Counted from the first letter of the stretch, positions 36,633 through 45,236 are shown. The stretch: 64,000 nucleotides of DNA from Bradyrhizobium sp. CB82 (GCF_029714405.1 NZ_CP121650.1:4965001-5029000); one strand, 5' to 3'. The notes: a model not told the origin generated them from the letters alone. A program made the numbers and translations.

Positions 36633-36667
36633 CGTGCATCATGTCTCCGTCGATGCTGTCACGATGT
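36629..36667. promoter_or_regulatory. Possible operator at the AlpA-like start
   Basis: ACATCGTG (36629-36636) and CACGATGT (36660-36667) are perfect inverted arms 23 bases apart. The left arm covers the start codon of the 36632 gene. Such a site could allow autoregulation; no direct evidence. Confidence 0.4.
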
Positions 36668-36731
36668 ACGCCGCGTCGGCTTTGCAGGCGAGCAAAAGGT
36701 AGTCCGCTATACTGGGCAGTATGCTGGACTC

Positions 36732-37166
36732 TCAGCGATGCTTGAGCCGTTCGAGGATTGGACTCCATTCGTGCCAGATCTCATGCAGGCGGCTTCGCTT
36801 GATGCCAAACCTTTCTCCCGCCATCGACATCGCGCGCTTCACCTGATCACCCTTTTGCAATCTTGCCGCGATGAATTCGGCAACCATTTTTTCAGCCTCT
36901 GCATTGGACCGCTTGCCTTCGCGGCGATTTTTGAAGCCGATCGTGCGCTCGACCTCATCGCGATCAGGATCGATCAAGTCCGCCAGGATGCAGCGTAAGC
37001 CGAGGTCGAGCGGCGTGGAGGAGCGCAGCATGCGCGCAAGAGCCCGCCGGGCCTCCAGGTATTCCGGCGATCCTTCCTTCAAATAGATCCGGGTCGGCAA
37101 GCCGTGCCTATCCTGCGCCGCGCGACCGCAGATCAATTCAATGATCCGTTCCTGGTCTTTGGTCAT
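36732..37166 (-). CDS. Hypothetical protein of the element, 144 aa
   Basis: Start MTKDQERIIELICGRAAQD at 37166, inside the end of the integrase gene (29-base overlap); the longer open frame upstream is only integrase antiframe. The protein has a long helical body, RIYLKEGSPEYLEARRALAR, and ends in AGERFGIKRSRLHEIWHEWS, resembling a small helix-turn-helix. It is probably cotranscribed with the integrase. Confidence 0.6.
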   Translation of the reverse strand: MTKDQERIIELICGRAAQDRHGLPTRIYLKEGSPEYLEARRALARMLRSSTPLDLGLRCILADLIDPDRDEVERTIGFKNRREGKRSNAEAEKMVAEFIAARLQKGDQVKRAMSMAGERFGIKRSRLHEIWHEWSPILERLKHR

Positions 37167-38415
37167 GAGTCGGCCTCGTATTCGGGACCGAGCCAGCGCC
37201 CTTGTCTCTGATGAGGCTGACGACGTAATCGCCCCATTTCTGCATCGCTTCCCTTTTGTCATCCAAATATTCTGCAAAATTATAATGCCCACGCACGCCG
37301 CTCCTTGCGACGCCGACATGGTTGAGAAGCGCGTCCGCGATATGGGGCGGGATTTTACAAACGTCCTGGCCGAGTCGATCAAACGTGCGTCGAAGATCAT
37401 GCAGAACCCATGGCCGGACTTTGTCGCCAAGCCGCTCGTCCAGTGCGGTCTTGCATTTCGACCATCCGCTAAACCCCCCCGCGCCTTCACCAAATACAAA
37501 ATCACTTCCTTCTCGCGCCTTACGCTTCTGCAAAATAGCGATTGCCTGTTTCGAGAGCGGGATCAGAAACCGTTCTTTGTTTTTGGATCGGCCCACCCGC
37601 GCCGGAAGGCTGATCAGCCGGTCCAGCACTGGCACGTCGCTCTGATCGAGTTTCAATTCCGTTTTGCGGTCGAGCTGGCCAATCTGATCACGCCTCGCGG
37701 CGGTCAGGATCAGCAGGCGGACGATGTCGCCGTAATCATCATCGCCACAGGCGTTCCAAACCGCAACGATCTCCTCCGGTTCAAGGAAGTGATCGCGCTT
37801 CCTGCTCTGATATTTTTTGGTGTTCTCGACCGGATTGTATTCCACGCCGTATTTGGCTTCCGCGATTGCCCAACCAAAAAAGACCGAGAGCGCAGCTCGC
37901 CCCCGACTCGCGGCAATCTTGCCATTCTCTTTGACAATACATTCGATGTGCTCACCGACTGTGGCGCGGTCGATCTGTGCCAGCGGGATCTTGTGGAGGG
38001 GGCGGAAGTAGGGGCTACGCTCGGTGCCGTTGAGGTACTGCTTGGTACGCTCAATATAGTCCTGCGAACGCCCATTGCGGCTCATTTCCTCAACAAAGGC
38101 ATCGACCAAATCGGGGATATGGACGCCATTTTGCACCGCTGCCTTGGCGCGTTCGACGGCAGGATCAACCCCCTCCCCGATCTCAACAAATTGTCGCCTA
38201 GCCCATGCGCGCGCATCCGCCAGCTTAACCTTTGATACCGGCTGAAATGCCAGCCGCCGGTCGCGCCCGCCAATGCCGTACCGGATGCCGTAGATACCAG
38301 CGCCGCCGTTGCGAAAGCGGATGCCAAACCCCGGCGTCTTATCGTCCGGCTCCCAATGGTCCGCCTTGGCGGCGGGTGGCTTGATCTTCTTGACGTTGGT
38401 TTCCGTGAACTTCAT
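37138..38415 (-). CDS. Tyrosine integrase, P4 type
   Basis: 425 residues. The N-terminal arm-binding domain (DUF4102-like) starts MKFTETNVKKIKPPAA; the core-binding domain spans about 100-195. Catalytic residues are R in TAARRDQIG, HxxR in VLHDLRRTF, H in LLNHVG and nucleophile Y in GHYNFAEY. The gene points away from the tRNA-Lys 3' half at 38581-38629, 165 bases upstream, the expected order for an integrase beside its att site. GATGTCCGA occurs twice in the interval and could be an arm-type site. Confidence 0.9.
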   Translation of the reverse strand: MKFTETNVKKIKPPAAKADHWEPDDKTPGFGIRFRNGGAGIYGIRYGIGGRDRRLAFQPVSKVKLADARAWARRQFVEIGEGVDPAVERAKAAVQNGVHIPDLVDAFVEEMSRNGRSQDYIERTKQYLNGTERSPYFRPLHKIPLAQIDRATVGEHIECIVKENGKIAASRGRAALSVFFGWAIAEAKYGVEYNPVENTKKYQSRKRDHFLEPEEIVAVWNACGDDDYGDIVRLLILTAARRDQIGQLDRKTELKLDQSDVPVLDRLISLPARVGRSKNKERFLIPLSKQAIAILQKRKAREGSDFVFGEGAGGFSGWSKCKTALDERLGDKVRPWVLHDLRRTFDRLGQDVCKIPPHIADALLNHVGVARSGVRGHYNFAEYLDDKREAMQKWGDYVVSLIRDKGAGSVPNTRPTHDQRPGTDH

Positions 38416-38580
38416 GGAGTGTCCATTGTTGCCGCGGGACGCCTATGGGACGGAGCCAGGTGTCTAGCGATGTCCGATCCTGTCATGTAGGTCACAAGGT
38501 ACTGCGGTACAATCCCCCTGTTCCAAAGGGATTTTGTCGGATGATGTCCGAAGATGTCGTCCCACGGAACGGGAATTAAT

Positions 38581-38629
38581 TTGACTTTTAATCACGGGGT
38601 CCTGGGTTCGAGCCCCAGCGCGCTCACCA
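38581..38629 (+). tRNA. 3' half of tRNA-Lys (attachment site)
   Basis: TTGACTTTTAATCA is the anticodon arm with the UUU anticodon, followed by GGGGTCC, the T-arm CTGGGTTCGAGCCCCAG and the acceptor strand CGCGCTCACCA. The 5' half of the tRNA is missing, and the AT-rich base change to the left marks the element junction. This is the right attachment core of an element that integrates in the tRNA-Lys anticodon region. Confidence 0.75.
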
Positions 38630-39018
38630 ACAAAATCAAGCACTTACAGTTTCATTTGAACAATCACGACCAAGATAAAATAGGCCGCGGGTAACGTGAA
38701 ATTGAGATCGCGCTTGGTTGCGCCATTGGCCCGGCGGCCGAAGCCGAAGGGCTAACGTTTCGGGAGAGAACATTCGCTAAGCGAATTTGCTCTCAGAGCG
38801 CCCTGCCCCACGAACGGATTCGGTTGCGGTCGGGACGAAGCCATTTTACCGGCCCCATGAAAAGATCCTGAAACAATCCGTCCCTAGCGTCATACCCCGT
38901 CAAATCGGGGGCGTCATCACATGTTCGAATATCTCATCAACCTGATCTACCGCCGGTCATGCCTGACCAGCCTGAACGCAATCGGCAAGCGTCGTTTGGC
39001 TGCCTGAAGGCGCTGTTC
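38630..39018. other. Spacer right of the tRNA-Lys half
   Basis: About 390 bases. A 28-codon frame starting MFEYLINLIYRRSC at 38921 has no ribosome binding site of note. No other gene is supported. Confidence 0.4.
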
Positions 39019-39207
39019 ATGCTCGACGTGAGAATTGCCCAGCGCGGCCGCAAGGGCTGGGAATGGCGCGTGATCCACTCCGACGAAACGTTGCTTATGA
39101 GGGGACGAAATAGAACGCGCCCCGAGGCCCGTTACCAAGCCTATCGGGCACTCCTCCTTTTGCTCGCTTCGCAACCCGGCAAAATGAAAACGGTCCCCCG
39201 GGGCTGA
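39019..39207 (+). CDS. Small hypothetical protein, 62 aa
   Basis: Start taken at MLDVRIAQRGRKGWEWRVI; the frame is open from 38959 (82 residues). Strand-rich first half and the RYQAYRALLLLLASQ helix match a short rhizobial protein type with WEW and R/KYQxxRAL signatures. The stop lies within a hairpin (39189-39220) that may serve as terminator. Confidence 0.55.
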   Translation: MLDVRIAQRGRKGWEWRVIHSDETLLMRGRNRTRPEARYQAYRALLLLLASQPGKMKTVPRG

Positions 39208-39220
39208 ACTGGGGACCGTT
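39189..39220 (+). terminator. Hairpin at the 3' end of the small gene
   Basis: AACGGTCCCC (39189-39198) and GGGGACCGTT (39211-39220) form a perfect 10-bp stem with a 12-base loop; only CTGCTT follows, so the U-run is poor. Confidence 0.5.
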
Positions 39221-39396
39221 CTGCTTGGCAAGTACGAGCAACCGGATGACCGCTACGCAAGCATCACTAAATAACCGAAATCGGCCCGGGGCAACGTCAC
39301 AAGAGTTGTAACAGGAGCCGAAACCGATCGAAGGGGACTTACTTACGCGAACTGATCGCGCAGGGACCGCCTGCCTCACCACCCACTGATCGCGGC

Positions 39397-39627
39397 ATGC
39401 GCAGACCTTCCCGCCGCCAGAACAACACGCTTCCCGATGGCCGCCCCGTGAAGATCACCTTAGGCGAGATGCGCGCGACGGGCGTCCGCGATCTCCTGGT
39501 GTTTTGTCAGGACTACAAGTGCAGCCACAACATCAAGCTGCGCCCTCCTCGCGCAACGCTTGCCGTGTTCACACCGATCCAGCCAATCTCAAATAGCCCG
39601 TCACCCAGCGCCATTCACGCTGCTTGA
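39397..39627 (+). pseudogene. Truncated protein of the ITLGEMRATGV family
   Basis: VKITLGEMRATGVRDLLVF and DYKCSHNIKL match the first part of a short rhizobial protein that normally continues with a second CxxC to complete a zinc site. Here the frame changes to Pro/Ser-rich sequence right after the first cysteine, so the protein is truncated. A family label comes from memory. Confidence 0.5.
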
Positions 39628-39968
39628 CCTCCGCCAGAGGCGCCTCCCCGCGGCGAAGCTTCATCATCAGGTGGGTCAAAAGCGACTTCATCATCGCGGG
39701 CCTGAGCATTTGCAGATGAAGAGGTTCGGATCGAACGGTCCCCGCGCGCCTTCAGGGCAATCCCGGCAAATACCCACGCGAAACTCCAGCAAATGGACCA
39801 CAGCAGAAAGCCGAAACCCTTTCCGGCCAGTAGGGCGGCCAAAAACGAAAACGCGTACGAGAGGAATGGCCATTTGCGGGGCCCTCCAGCCGAGAGCACC
39901 GCTCCGACCGAGACCAGAAATGGGGCGAAAGAGATGGCTATGACCCCAATCAGCTCGATCGTGTCCAT
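39615..39968 (-). CDS. Small membrane protein, 117 aa
   Basis: Three hydrophobic helices: LIGVIAISFAPFLVSVGAVL, WPFLSYAFSFLAALLAGKGF and LLWSICWSFAWVFAGIAL, then a polar, acidic tail of about 45 residues (DDEVAFDPPDDEASPRGG). No ribosome binding site stands out. Predicted inner-membrane; no family recognised. Confidence 0.55.
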   Translation of the reverse strand: MDTIELIGVIAISFAPFLVSVGAVLSAGGPRKWPFLSYAFSFLAALLAGKGFGFLLWSICWSFAWVFAGIALKARGDRSIRTSSSANAQARDDEVAFDPPDDEASPRGGASGGGQAA

Positions 39969-40472
39969 GGTGTAAGCACCACCCTGATAGGGAGTCTCAG
40001 CCTATTATTGATCTGGACGTGACCGAAGCTGGATCCCGAGTTAACCTTGATGGTCGCAATTCGAGTTAATCTTCTATAGGACGGCCATCTTGAGGAGGGC
40101 CCCTGAGGTCTTCCGTCAGACTGACGGGAAACCGCTCGGCATTACATTGCAGCCTGTTCCCAAAAAAAAGACCCGACTTCAGGGGAGCCTGAAGCCGGGT
40201 GAAGTTCACTACCTTAGCTCCGAACGAGATACGCGAACGCGGATCACGAACGAAACATCCGCAGGGACAGGGCGTTCCTAGCGGCCCTTCGGGGCTCAAA
40301 TCGCTTGAAGCATGAAGCGACCCCAGCCGGTACGTAGCTGAGGCCGCGATGCTGCTCTGCCAAATGCGCTCCGACCGGACTGGGGATGCCTATCGGAGCG
40401 GATTCAAAACCGCTCGAGGTTGGTCGCGTTCCTTGATTCGTAAAATTACCAGCGAATGCCTATCTTCGGCCC
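39969..40472. other. Spacer with hairpin sequences
   Basis: About 500 bases without a gene. A strong hairpin lies at 40171-40200 (see terminator). A copy of AAGCGACCCCAGCC at 40314-40327 recurs at 45983-45996. Confidence 0.5.
40161..40200 (-). terminator. Intrinsic terminator for leftward transcription
   Basis: A 13-bp stem with one mismatch (ACCCGACTTCAGG/CCTGAAGCCGGGT, 40171-40200) is preceded on the plus strand by eight A, giving a U-run on the minus strand. It is a good terminator for leftward reading, perhaps of the cupin gene. Confidence 0.65.
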
Positions 40473-40622
40473 ATGCGTTTTGAGTTTTGCCTACCGACGC
40501 TCGGCAAGGCCGTTCCAGCCGGTGCCGACGGTTTCATGAAGTAAAGTATGATGGATATCGCCTTCGTCTTGAGCGCGATGGTGGCCGCGTCCGGCTGATC
40601 ACCAAGGGCGGTTATGAAGGCG
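40473..40622 (+). pseudogene. Remnant of an ATP-dependent DNA ligase
   Basis: MRFEFCLPTLGKAVPAG in one frame, then HEVKYDGYRLRLERDGGRVRL in the next, are the nucleotidyltransferase start of an LigD/LigC-type ligase; KYDGYR includes the adenylated lysine motif KxDGxR. At least one frameshift separates them and the rest is gone. A second remnant lies at 46169-46405. Confidence 0.7.
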
Positions 40623-41078
40623 CTAGCCGGCGCCTACGAGACGCCCGGAGCGACGCCCGCCGAACACGTAGGACATTCGCCTAAGCTTGTTGACGGCGCG
40701 GATTGCGAAACCGAATCCGATCGGAGTGGCATGGCGCAAAAAGGCGACCTTCTTCACATAGCCCTCGACATGCCATTTGGCGTGCGCACCGTTGTGGAAA
40801 AAGATCACGTCGCCGACGCCGTAGCGCTTCGGGGGTATGCCCTCGCTCTCGAGCACGATCGATCCTTCGAGGATCATGATGGTCTCGTCGACATCGTAGT
40901 ACCAGTTGAACTTGCCCTCGGTGCAGGACCAGATGACGGTCGAGGCAGTGCCGCACGCACTGGTAGACAGCAGGTGCGCGCGGGTTTCCGGATTGCCTTC
41001 AATGATCCAGGATGGCTTGATCGGCGACGGCTTGAGATCCACGTTGCAATGGCCGGTTTCAATAAGCGCAAGCGGCAT
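40623..41078 (-). CDS. Cupin-domain protein, 151 aa
   Basis: A single beta-barrel cupin: YYDVDETIMILEGSIVLESE (motif 1 region) and GVGDVIFFHNGAHAKWHVEG (motif 2 region). The metal-binding histidines of motif 1 are partly replaced (DVDETIMILEG). It is of the DUF861-like type; cupins of this kind bind small metabolites or act as isomerases or dioxygenases. The last 20 residues run past the usual end of the fold. Substrate unknown. Confidence 0.75.
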   Translation of the reverse strand: MPLALIETGHCNVDLKPSPIKPSWIIEGNPETRAHLLSTSACGTASTVIWSCTEGKFNWYYDVDETIMILEGSIVLESEGIPPKRYGVGDVIFFHNGAHAKWHVEGYVKKVAFLRHATPIGFGFAIRAVNKLRRMSYVFGGRRSGRLVGAG

Positions 41079-41304
41079 CGGTCACCTCTAAAGGATCGAA
41101 TAAGGTTGCACGCTTTAAATGCATCCCGGTGAGGCAAAACTGAAGATTGTTCGCATCATCAGACGTCGCGAGCAAGTGTGAAGATGCCACTTTGCCGCAT
41201 ATCCGATTGGTGTACCCCAAATGTCCAAAACAGCCCCTCTGCATAAGCCGGCTGAAGCAGTGTAACCATCCTAGCTTTCGATTTCCGCGGCGGGAGTTTT
41301 CAGT

Positions 41305-41628
41305 ATGCCTCGCTCGCCATCCATTGTGCCGGAAGATGCAGACCATGACACCTACATCGTGCTGGACGCCTCCGGCATTTGGGTAGGGCGTGCCTGGTGT
41401 GACAACGAGGATGATTACGAAACGCTGATCCGCGACCTCGTGGACGGCCAGCATGGCGACCCCGTGCGCATCGTCTGTTTCAACACCACCGAGGGATGGT
41501 CACGCGTTGTAACGACTGACATCGCCGGTGAGCTGCGGCGGCGCTGGGCCGAAGGGGAAGCTATGCCAGCCTCATTGCAACAATTGTTAGAAATGGCCAT
41601 CCCCGCACAGAAGGGCCACTTTTCTTGA
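41305..41628 (+). CDS. Conserved hypothetical protein, 107 aa
   Basis: Soluble protein with a strand-helix layout: TYIVLDASGIWVGRAWCDNE, then YETLIRDLVDGQHGDPVRIV and VTTDIAGELRRRWAEGEAMP. GGGAG stands upstream of the ATG at some distance. Recognised as a small rhizobial orphan type; function unknown. A 23-bp repeat (41648-41670) begins 20 bases downstream. Confidence 0.65.
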   Translation: MPRSPSIVPEDADHDTYIVLDASGIWVGRAWCDNEDDYETLIRDLVDGQHGDPVRIVCFNTTEGWSRVVTTDIAGELRRRWAEGEAMPASLQQLLEMAIPAQKGHFS

Positions 41629-41647
41629 ATCCGCTTTGACGAGGCCC

Positions 41648-41670
41648 GCCAGCGTGAACCGGCGAGCCCC
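41648..41670. repeat. 23-bp direct repeat, left copy
   Basis: GCCAGCGTGAACCGGCGAGC followed by CCC; the same 23 bases occur at 43284-43306, so the copies bracket the region with the second IS110 element. Confidence 0.7.
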
Positions 41671-41726
41671 GTTTCCAAACACGACACAAAGTAGCTCGCA
41701 GCCTGCTGCATCATTTACACTGCCCC

Positions 41727-41882
41727 ATGCACCGCGACGTCAAAGAGATGCTCATCGGCTTGGCTGGCATAATCTTGTTCGGCGCCGCCATCATCGCCTC
41801 ACGGCCATTTGCGCGTTTTGTTGACCAGTATTTCTTTTCCTACGTTCAAATAGTTTGGGACCTAGTGCGCCACGTTCTCTAA
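41727..41882 (+). CDS. 51-aa single-span membrane microprotein
   Basis: MHRDVKEMLIGLAGIILFGA then AIIASRPFARFVDQYFF: one clear membrane helix with a charged N-terminus and an amphipathic C-terminal end (YVQIVWDLVRHVL). The gene ends TAA at 41882. No strong ribosome binding site is seen, but composition is that of a real membrane peptide. It lies between two gene-poor stretches. Confidence 0.5.
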   Translation: MHRDVKEMLIGLAGIILFGAAIIASRPFARFVDQYFFSYVQIVWDLVRHVL

Positions 41883-42049
41883 TTCCGGGCCTGCGGTCAA
41901 GACTCTCCAAACACATCCTTGCCGGGTTCATGGTTCTCTCCGCGGTAGGGGCATGCCCTCCGCATGATGGCGTAGGATGACGCTGGCGGATCAATGTGTG
42001 AAGCGCGCTTGCCTTTTGAGCATCGCAAAGCCTGGGGCGATCGCACCAA

Positions 42050-42105
42050 CGCCAACGTCCCGGCAGGGACCTTGGATCCCGCCGGTGCTCGGCGGGAATT
42101 CGCTA
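42050..42105 (-). ncRNA. Candidate bridge RNA hairpins of the second IS110 element
   Basis: Downstream of the transposase on its own strand, TCCCGCC/GGCGGGA (42077-42097) and GTCCC/GGGAC (42057-42070) form two hairpins. The second matches the hairpin of the first IS110 element. Confidence 0.4.
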
Positions 42106-42109
42106 TCTG

Positions 42110-43150
42110 CTATGCTGTTTGCACGGCGGTCTCCTTTGACGACCATCTAAATTCGGTACCATCGATCCACATCCGATGCAGAATGACCGCGAGCTTTCGC
42201 GCGACCGCAACTTTGGCCTTGCGTAGCCCAGTTCGCTTTGCAAGCCGAATGCCCCAGGCTTTGAGCGCTGACCATTTTGCTACGCGTGTGAGCAGCACAT
42301 TGGCTGCCTCATAGAGATAGCCGCGCAACATTTTGTCGCCGCACTTCGAGATTCGACCCGTCCAGTCGATCTCGCCGGATGCGTAGCGTCGGGTCGTTAG
42401 TCCGACATAGGCTCCGACGCTTCTTGACCTTTTGAAGCGCGTAGGGTCGTCGATCGTTGCAAGAAAGCAAAGAGCCGTAACAGGGCCGATGCCAGGTGTC
42501 GTCATGAACTGTCGCACTTGGGCATTGCTGCGTGCGAGCTTCATGACCTTACGGTCGAGATCAGCAATCTGCTGCTCGATGGCTGCTCGGGCGCTGAGTA
42601 GCGGCGTTACCGCAAGGGCGAGTTCCGGCCGCTCTTTGGTGAGCTCCGCAGCACGCAATGCGAATACGTTCATCTTTGCCGGACCAATAACCAGCCCGAG
42701 GTTCTTTAAGAGCCCGCGGATTTGGTTCTCGAGATCCCGCTTGATCTTGACGAGCAGAGCCCGGCTGACGAGGAGAGCCTTTACCGCATGACTGTCGAGG
42801 CCTTTGACGCACACCTCCTTATACCATCCACATTGCATGATGCGGGCGATGCCTACGGCATCGTTGCGGTCACTCTTGTTGATCTGCATTTTCAACACCG
42901 CCTTGGCGTGCCTGGCGTCGATGCAGATGACGGGCAGCCCCAGCTTATTCAACTCGGTCCACAGCCATGTCGACGTTGCCCCTGTTTCGAGTCCAATCCG
43001 CGCGACATGCGGCGCGTTTGACTTGATGAATGCTGCGATCGCTTCGGGGTCGGAACGAACAACGCCTTCGTGCTCAATCTTTCCCGTCCGATCAACGATG
43101 CAGATCGCTGTTAGCTTCAAAGAAACGTCAAGTCCGACATAGCGCTCCAT
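42110..43150 (-). CDS. IS110-family transposase, second element
   Basis: 346 residues, full length. MERYVGLDVSLKLTAICIVD gives the first aspartate; NKSDRNDAVGIARIMQ and the C-terminal MTTPGIGPVTALCFLATI and SRSVGAYVGLTTRRYASGE are the two domains of the family, the last with the active serine region. It is about as different from the first copy as two unrelated IS110 members, so the two elements arrived separately. Frame intact. Confidence 0.9.
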   Translation of the reverse strand: MERYVGLDVSLKLTAICIVDRTGKIEHEGVVRSDPEAIAAFIKSNAPHVARIGLETGATSTWLWTELNKLGLPVICIDARHAKAVLKMQINKSDRNDAVGIARIMQCGWYKEVCVKGLDSHAVKALLVSRALLVKIKRDLENQIRGLLKNLGLVIGPAKMNVFALRAAELTKERPELALAVTPLLSARAAIEQQIADLDRKVMKLARSNAQVRQFMTTPGIGPVTALCFLATIDDPTRFKRSRSVGAYVGLTTRRYASGEIDWTGRISKCGDKMLRGYLYEAANVLLTRVAKWSALKAWGIRLAKRTGLRKAKVAVARKLAVILHRMWIDGTEFRWSSKETAVQTA

Positions 43151-43863
43151 TGCAGCTCTCCTATCATTGCAAGGCCCAAGAGGTGAGCCTCATCGATTCT
43201 TGGAGAGCTGATTCTCAGAGCTTCAGTATGGCTCCGGCCCGGAATTACCCCATGTTCTCTAGCGACTCCCTGAGGAAATTGCAGCCAGCGTGAACCGGCG
43301 AGCCCCTTGAAGGCGAAGAAATGAGGAACGGAAGATCGCTGCACTCATCGTGCGGAACGGTAGCAGCGTAGGCCGCAGGCACCGCTTCAATGCGGCGCCT
43401 GCGGCCGTTTGACGGAGGCAGGGCCGCGCTGTCACCCGGCGATTAGGAGTGAGCACATTGAGCGACGCATCTGGGCCGAAGCTCTTGAGCTCATCGATCA
43501 TCTGCTGATCCCGCCCCATGGCCGCGGATCAGACTCCGGAACCGGCCGGAGGTCAACGGCTTCGGGCTCGTGCTGCAAGAACCTTCGGACCAGCGGCGCG
43601 TTAAGTCGGCAGTAGCAAGGGCAGGATCGTGAACCCAAGAGTGTACGGGTCATGTGCACCGCTCCTCGGGACCTTGAAAGGAAAGCCGAAAAGCGATGGG
43701 CTGCCAGATTTGCGCGGCCAGTTCGACCGGTGACGCCGGAAAAGCCTCAACCTGAAAACCACCTCAGTCACTCGCCGACAGCCAAAGCCGAAGGAAGGAC
43801 CCGCCGCATTGAACCGGCGGCCTGGGCGAAAATGTGATTGGGTCCCCGCCTCGGCCTCTCACA
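43151..43863. other. Spacer right of IS110
   Basis: About 700 bases including the right end of the IS110 element and the second copy of the 23-bp repeat. Frames here are short, Arg/Pro-rich and unsupported; a minus-strand frame with MIDELKSFGPDASLNVLTPN at about 43400-43500 is possible but has no ribosome binding site. Confidence 0.4.
43284..43306. repeat. 23-bp direct repeat, right copy
   Basis: Identical to 41648-41670. At both places a following GTTTCC or TTGAAGG differs, so the identity stops sharply. Confidence 0.7.
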
Positions 43864-44088
43864 ATGGACCTTCCCATGGTGCGCCAACACTTGGCGGAAG
43901 CCGAGCAGCACGTTGCGCTCGGTGAGCGGCATATTGCCCGGCAGGTCCAAATCATCGATGAGCTAGCGTGTGCCGGTCACAACACAAGCCTCGCATTCGC
44001 TTTGCTCGATAACTATTGCGAGCTACAAGTCTGGCACCTGGCGCACCGGGACCGCATGCGGAAGCAGCTAGACGCGGCCCATCCGTAG
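43864..44088 (+). CDS. Small hypothetical protein of the RQHLAEAEQHV family, second copy
   Basis: [20 protein letters not shown], then HIARQVQIIDELACAGHN and LDNYCELQVWHLAHRDRM. Paralogue of the gene at 21718-21921 with about three quarters of residues identical by eye in the first 50. Start set where the two align. Function unknown. Confidence 0.65.
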   Translation: MDLPMVRQHLAEAEQHVALGERHIARQVQIIDELACAGHNTSLAFALLDNYCELQVWHLAHRDRMRKQLDAAHP

Positions 44089-44181
44089 AGGCTGCTAGCG
44101 ACCGGGCGTCGCATCTTGTCATCAACGAACCGTCGGCCGCCCGGTCGTCGCCGAGGTAAGCACCGGTGACTGCAGCGGCTC

Positions 44182-44231
44182 GCGCTTATTCATCTTGGCT
44201 TGGAACGCGCTTATTCATCTTGGCTTGGAAT
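44182..44231. repeat. 25-bp tandem duplication
   Basis: GCGCTTATTCATCTTGGCTT followed by GGAAC/T occurs twice back to back (44182-44206, 44207-44231), differing only in the last base. The unit is not a multiple of three, so it would shift any frame it interrupts. Confidence 0.8.
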
Positions 44232-44340
44232 GCGAGGCTTGCAAGGGACACGGCAACGCCCCCGGTGACCACCCGGACACGACGATAACCTGCCCGCCAC
44301 CCGTGACACTGTCGCGCGGTGGATTTTGTGTTTCTTGGCG

Positions 44341-44499
44341 CTAGCGGACCCATAGGGCCACGAGCGCGCACGCGAAGCCTACTGCTAGGATGCCCGCAGC
44401 CGTTACCGTGACTAGGTCAATTGACCAGGGGTGTCCTTTTCCACCGATCAAGTCGAAGTGTCTGGAGCGGCGGTCGTCCCTGAATGTCTGAAGGTGCAT
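44341..44499 (-). CDS. 52-aa single-span membrane microprotein
   Basis: AAGGGAGTG stands before the ATG at 44499. The N-terminal half is polar and basic (MHLQTFRDDRRSRHFDLIGG), the C-terminal half one hydrophobic helix (VTVTAAGILAVGFACALVAL). The helix resembles the microprotein at 27733-27837. Confidence 0.6.
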   Translation of the reverse strand: MHLQTFRDDRRSRHFDLIGGKGHPWSIDLVTVTAAGILAVGFACALVALWVR

Positions 44500-44945
44500 G
44501 ACACGCACTCCCTTGTGCGCGCGTTGGACGATCATTCAACTCGCGACAGCCCAGACCGTTCCTTGAGCATCTTCCTAAGCCAGTATCGCGCTGGCACGGC
44601 TGCGCACCGAACGCGAGAAGGAAATGATCCAGCTGGCCGCTGTCCGCGCCGGTGTCGAGGCGGGGCGGACCTTGATAGTGCGCCTTACCGATGGCCCCAG
44701 CACCTGCATAGGTAAATCGGATTCGCAAAGTACCCGGCAAATTCCTATCGCGTTGGGAGAAATCCCCTCGGCAACCCGCGCGCGACAGGTTCACTGTCTG
44801 CGACGCCCGGCTGGCCCTGTTGGAACGACTGATCCCCGCTCGACTTGTCGTGCGGGCAACGTCATGGCCCAAGGCCCGGTCCCGCCTTCTCTGCACTGCC
44901 CTAAAGCCACCGGGAGGCGGGGCCGCGCTAACACAGGCTAATGAC
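44500..44945. other. Gene-poor spacer
   Basis: About 450 bases. One frame reads MIQLAAVRAGVEAGRTLIVR, which looks protein-like but has no continuous surrounding frame; it may be a remnant of an unknown gene. Confidence 0.35.
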
Positions 44946-45236
44946 ATGCTCGGCTTGGCCATTCTGTTCGCGGCCATCGGATTGGGGTTTGCCGTAGGCT
45001 ATGGGACCCGAGGCGTGATCTCCCGCAGACGACGCGCCGAGATTTTGGCATATGCGCCGTATCTTCCGCTGCCGGGACCGAGTGCCCCACAAACTGGTCG
45101 GCCATCGGAAAACCAGCCAAAGACGTCGGTCATGATGCGAGCACTATCGACCGTCGCGGACGGCGTGAGCTTCGCGGTCGCGCTGGATTTTGCGTTGGCG
45201 CTCTTGATAATCTTGTTGTTGCCGAGCCTGCTGTGA
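44946..45236 (+). CDS. Small membrane protein, 96 aa
   Basis: Start at MLGLAILFAAIGLGFAVGYG, a membrane helix, followed by a basic loop (RGVISRRRRAEI), a Pro-rich soluble part and a second helix FAVALDFALALLIILLLPSL. No ribosome binding site is obvious. Type common among rhizobial two-span proteins; function unknown. Confidence 0.6.
   Translation: MLGLAILFAAIGLGFAVGYGTRGVISRRRRAEILAYAPYLPLPGPSAPQTGRPSENQPKTSVMMRALSTVADGVSFAVALDFALALLIILLLPSLL

Larger units (their letters stand above)
28405..38629 (-). mobile_element. Integrative element at a tRNA-Lys gene (visible part)
   Basis: Thirteen leftward genes run from a tyrosine integrase (37138-38415) to a serine recombinase (28405-28953). Between them are AlpA-like regulators, a DUF3631 ATPase, a primase-polymerase/helicase and a DUF5681 protein, a set typical of phage satellites and integrative elements rather than full phages: no capsid, tail or portal genes are present. 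The right end lies in a tRNA-Lys 3' half. No matching left end is visible, so the left boundary is uncertain and the element could extend further or have lost its end. Confidence 0.6.

Noticed and set aside
38581..38629. Intact tRNA-Lys
   Set aside because: The sequence left of the anticodon arm does not contain a D-arm or 5' acceptor strand, so it is only the 3' half.
43259..43519. Minus-strand frame with MIDELKSFGPDASLN
   Set aside because: Looks briefly protein-like but lacks a ribosome binding site and becomes noise at both ends.
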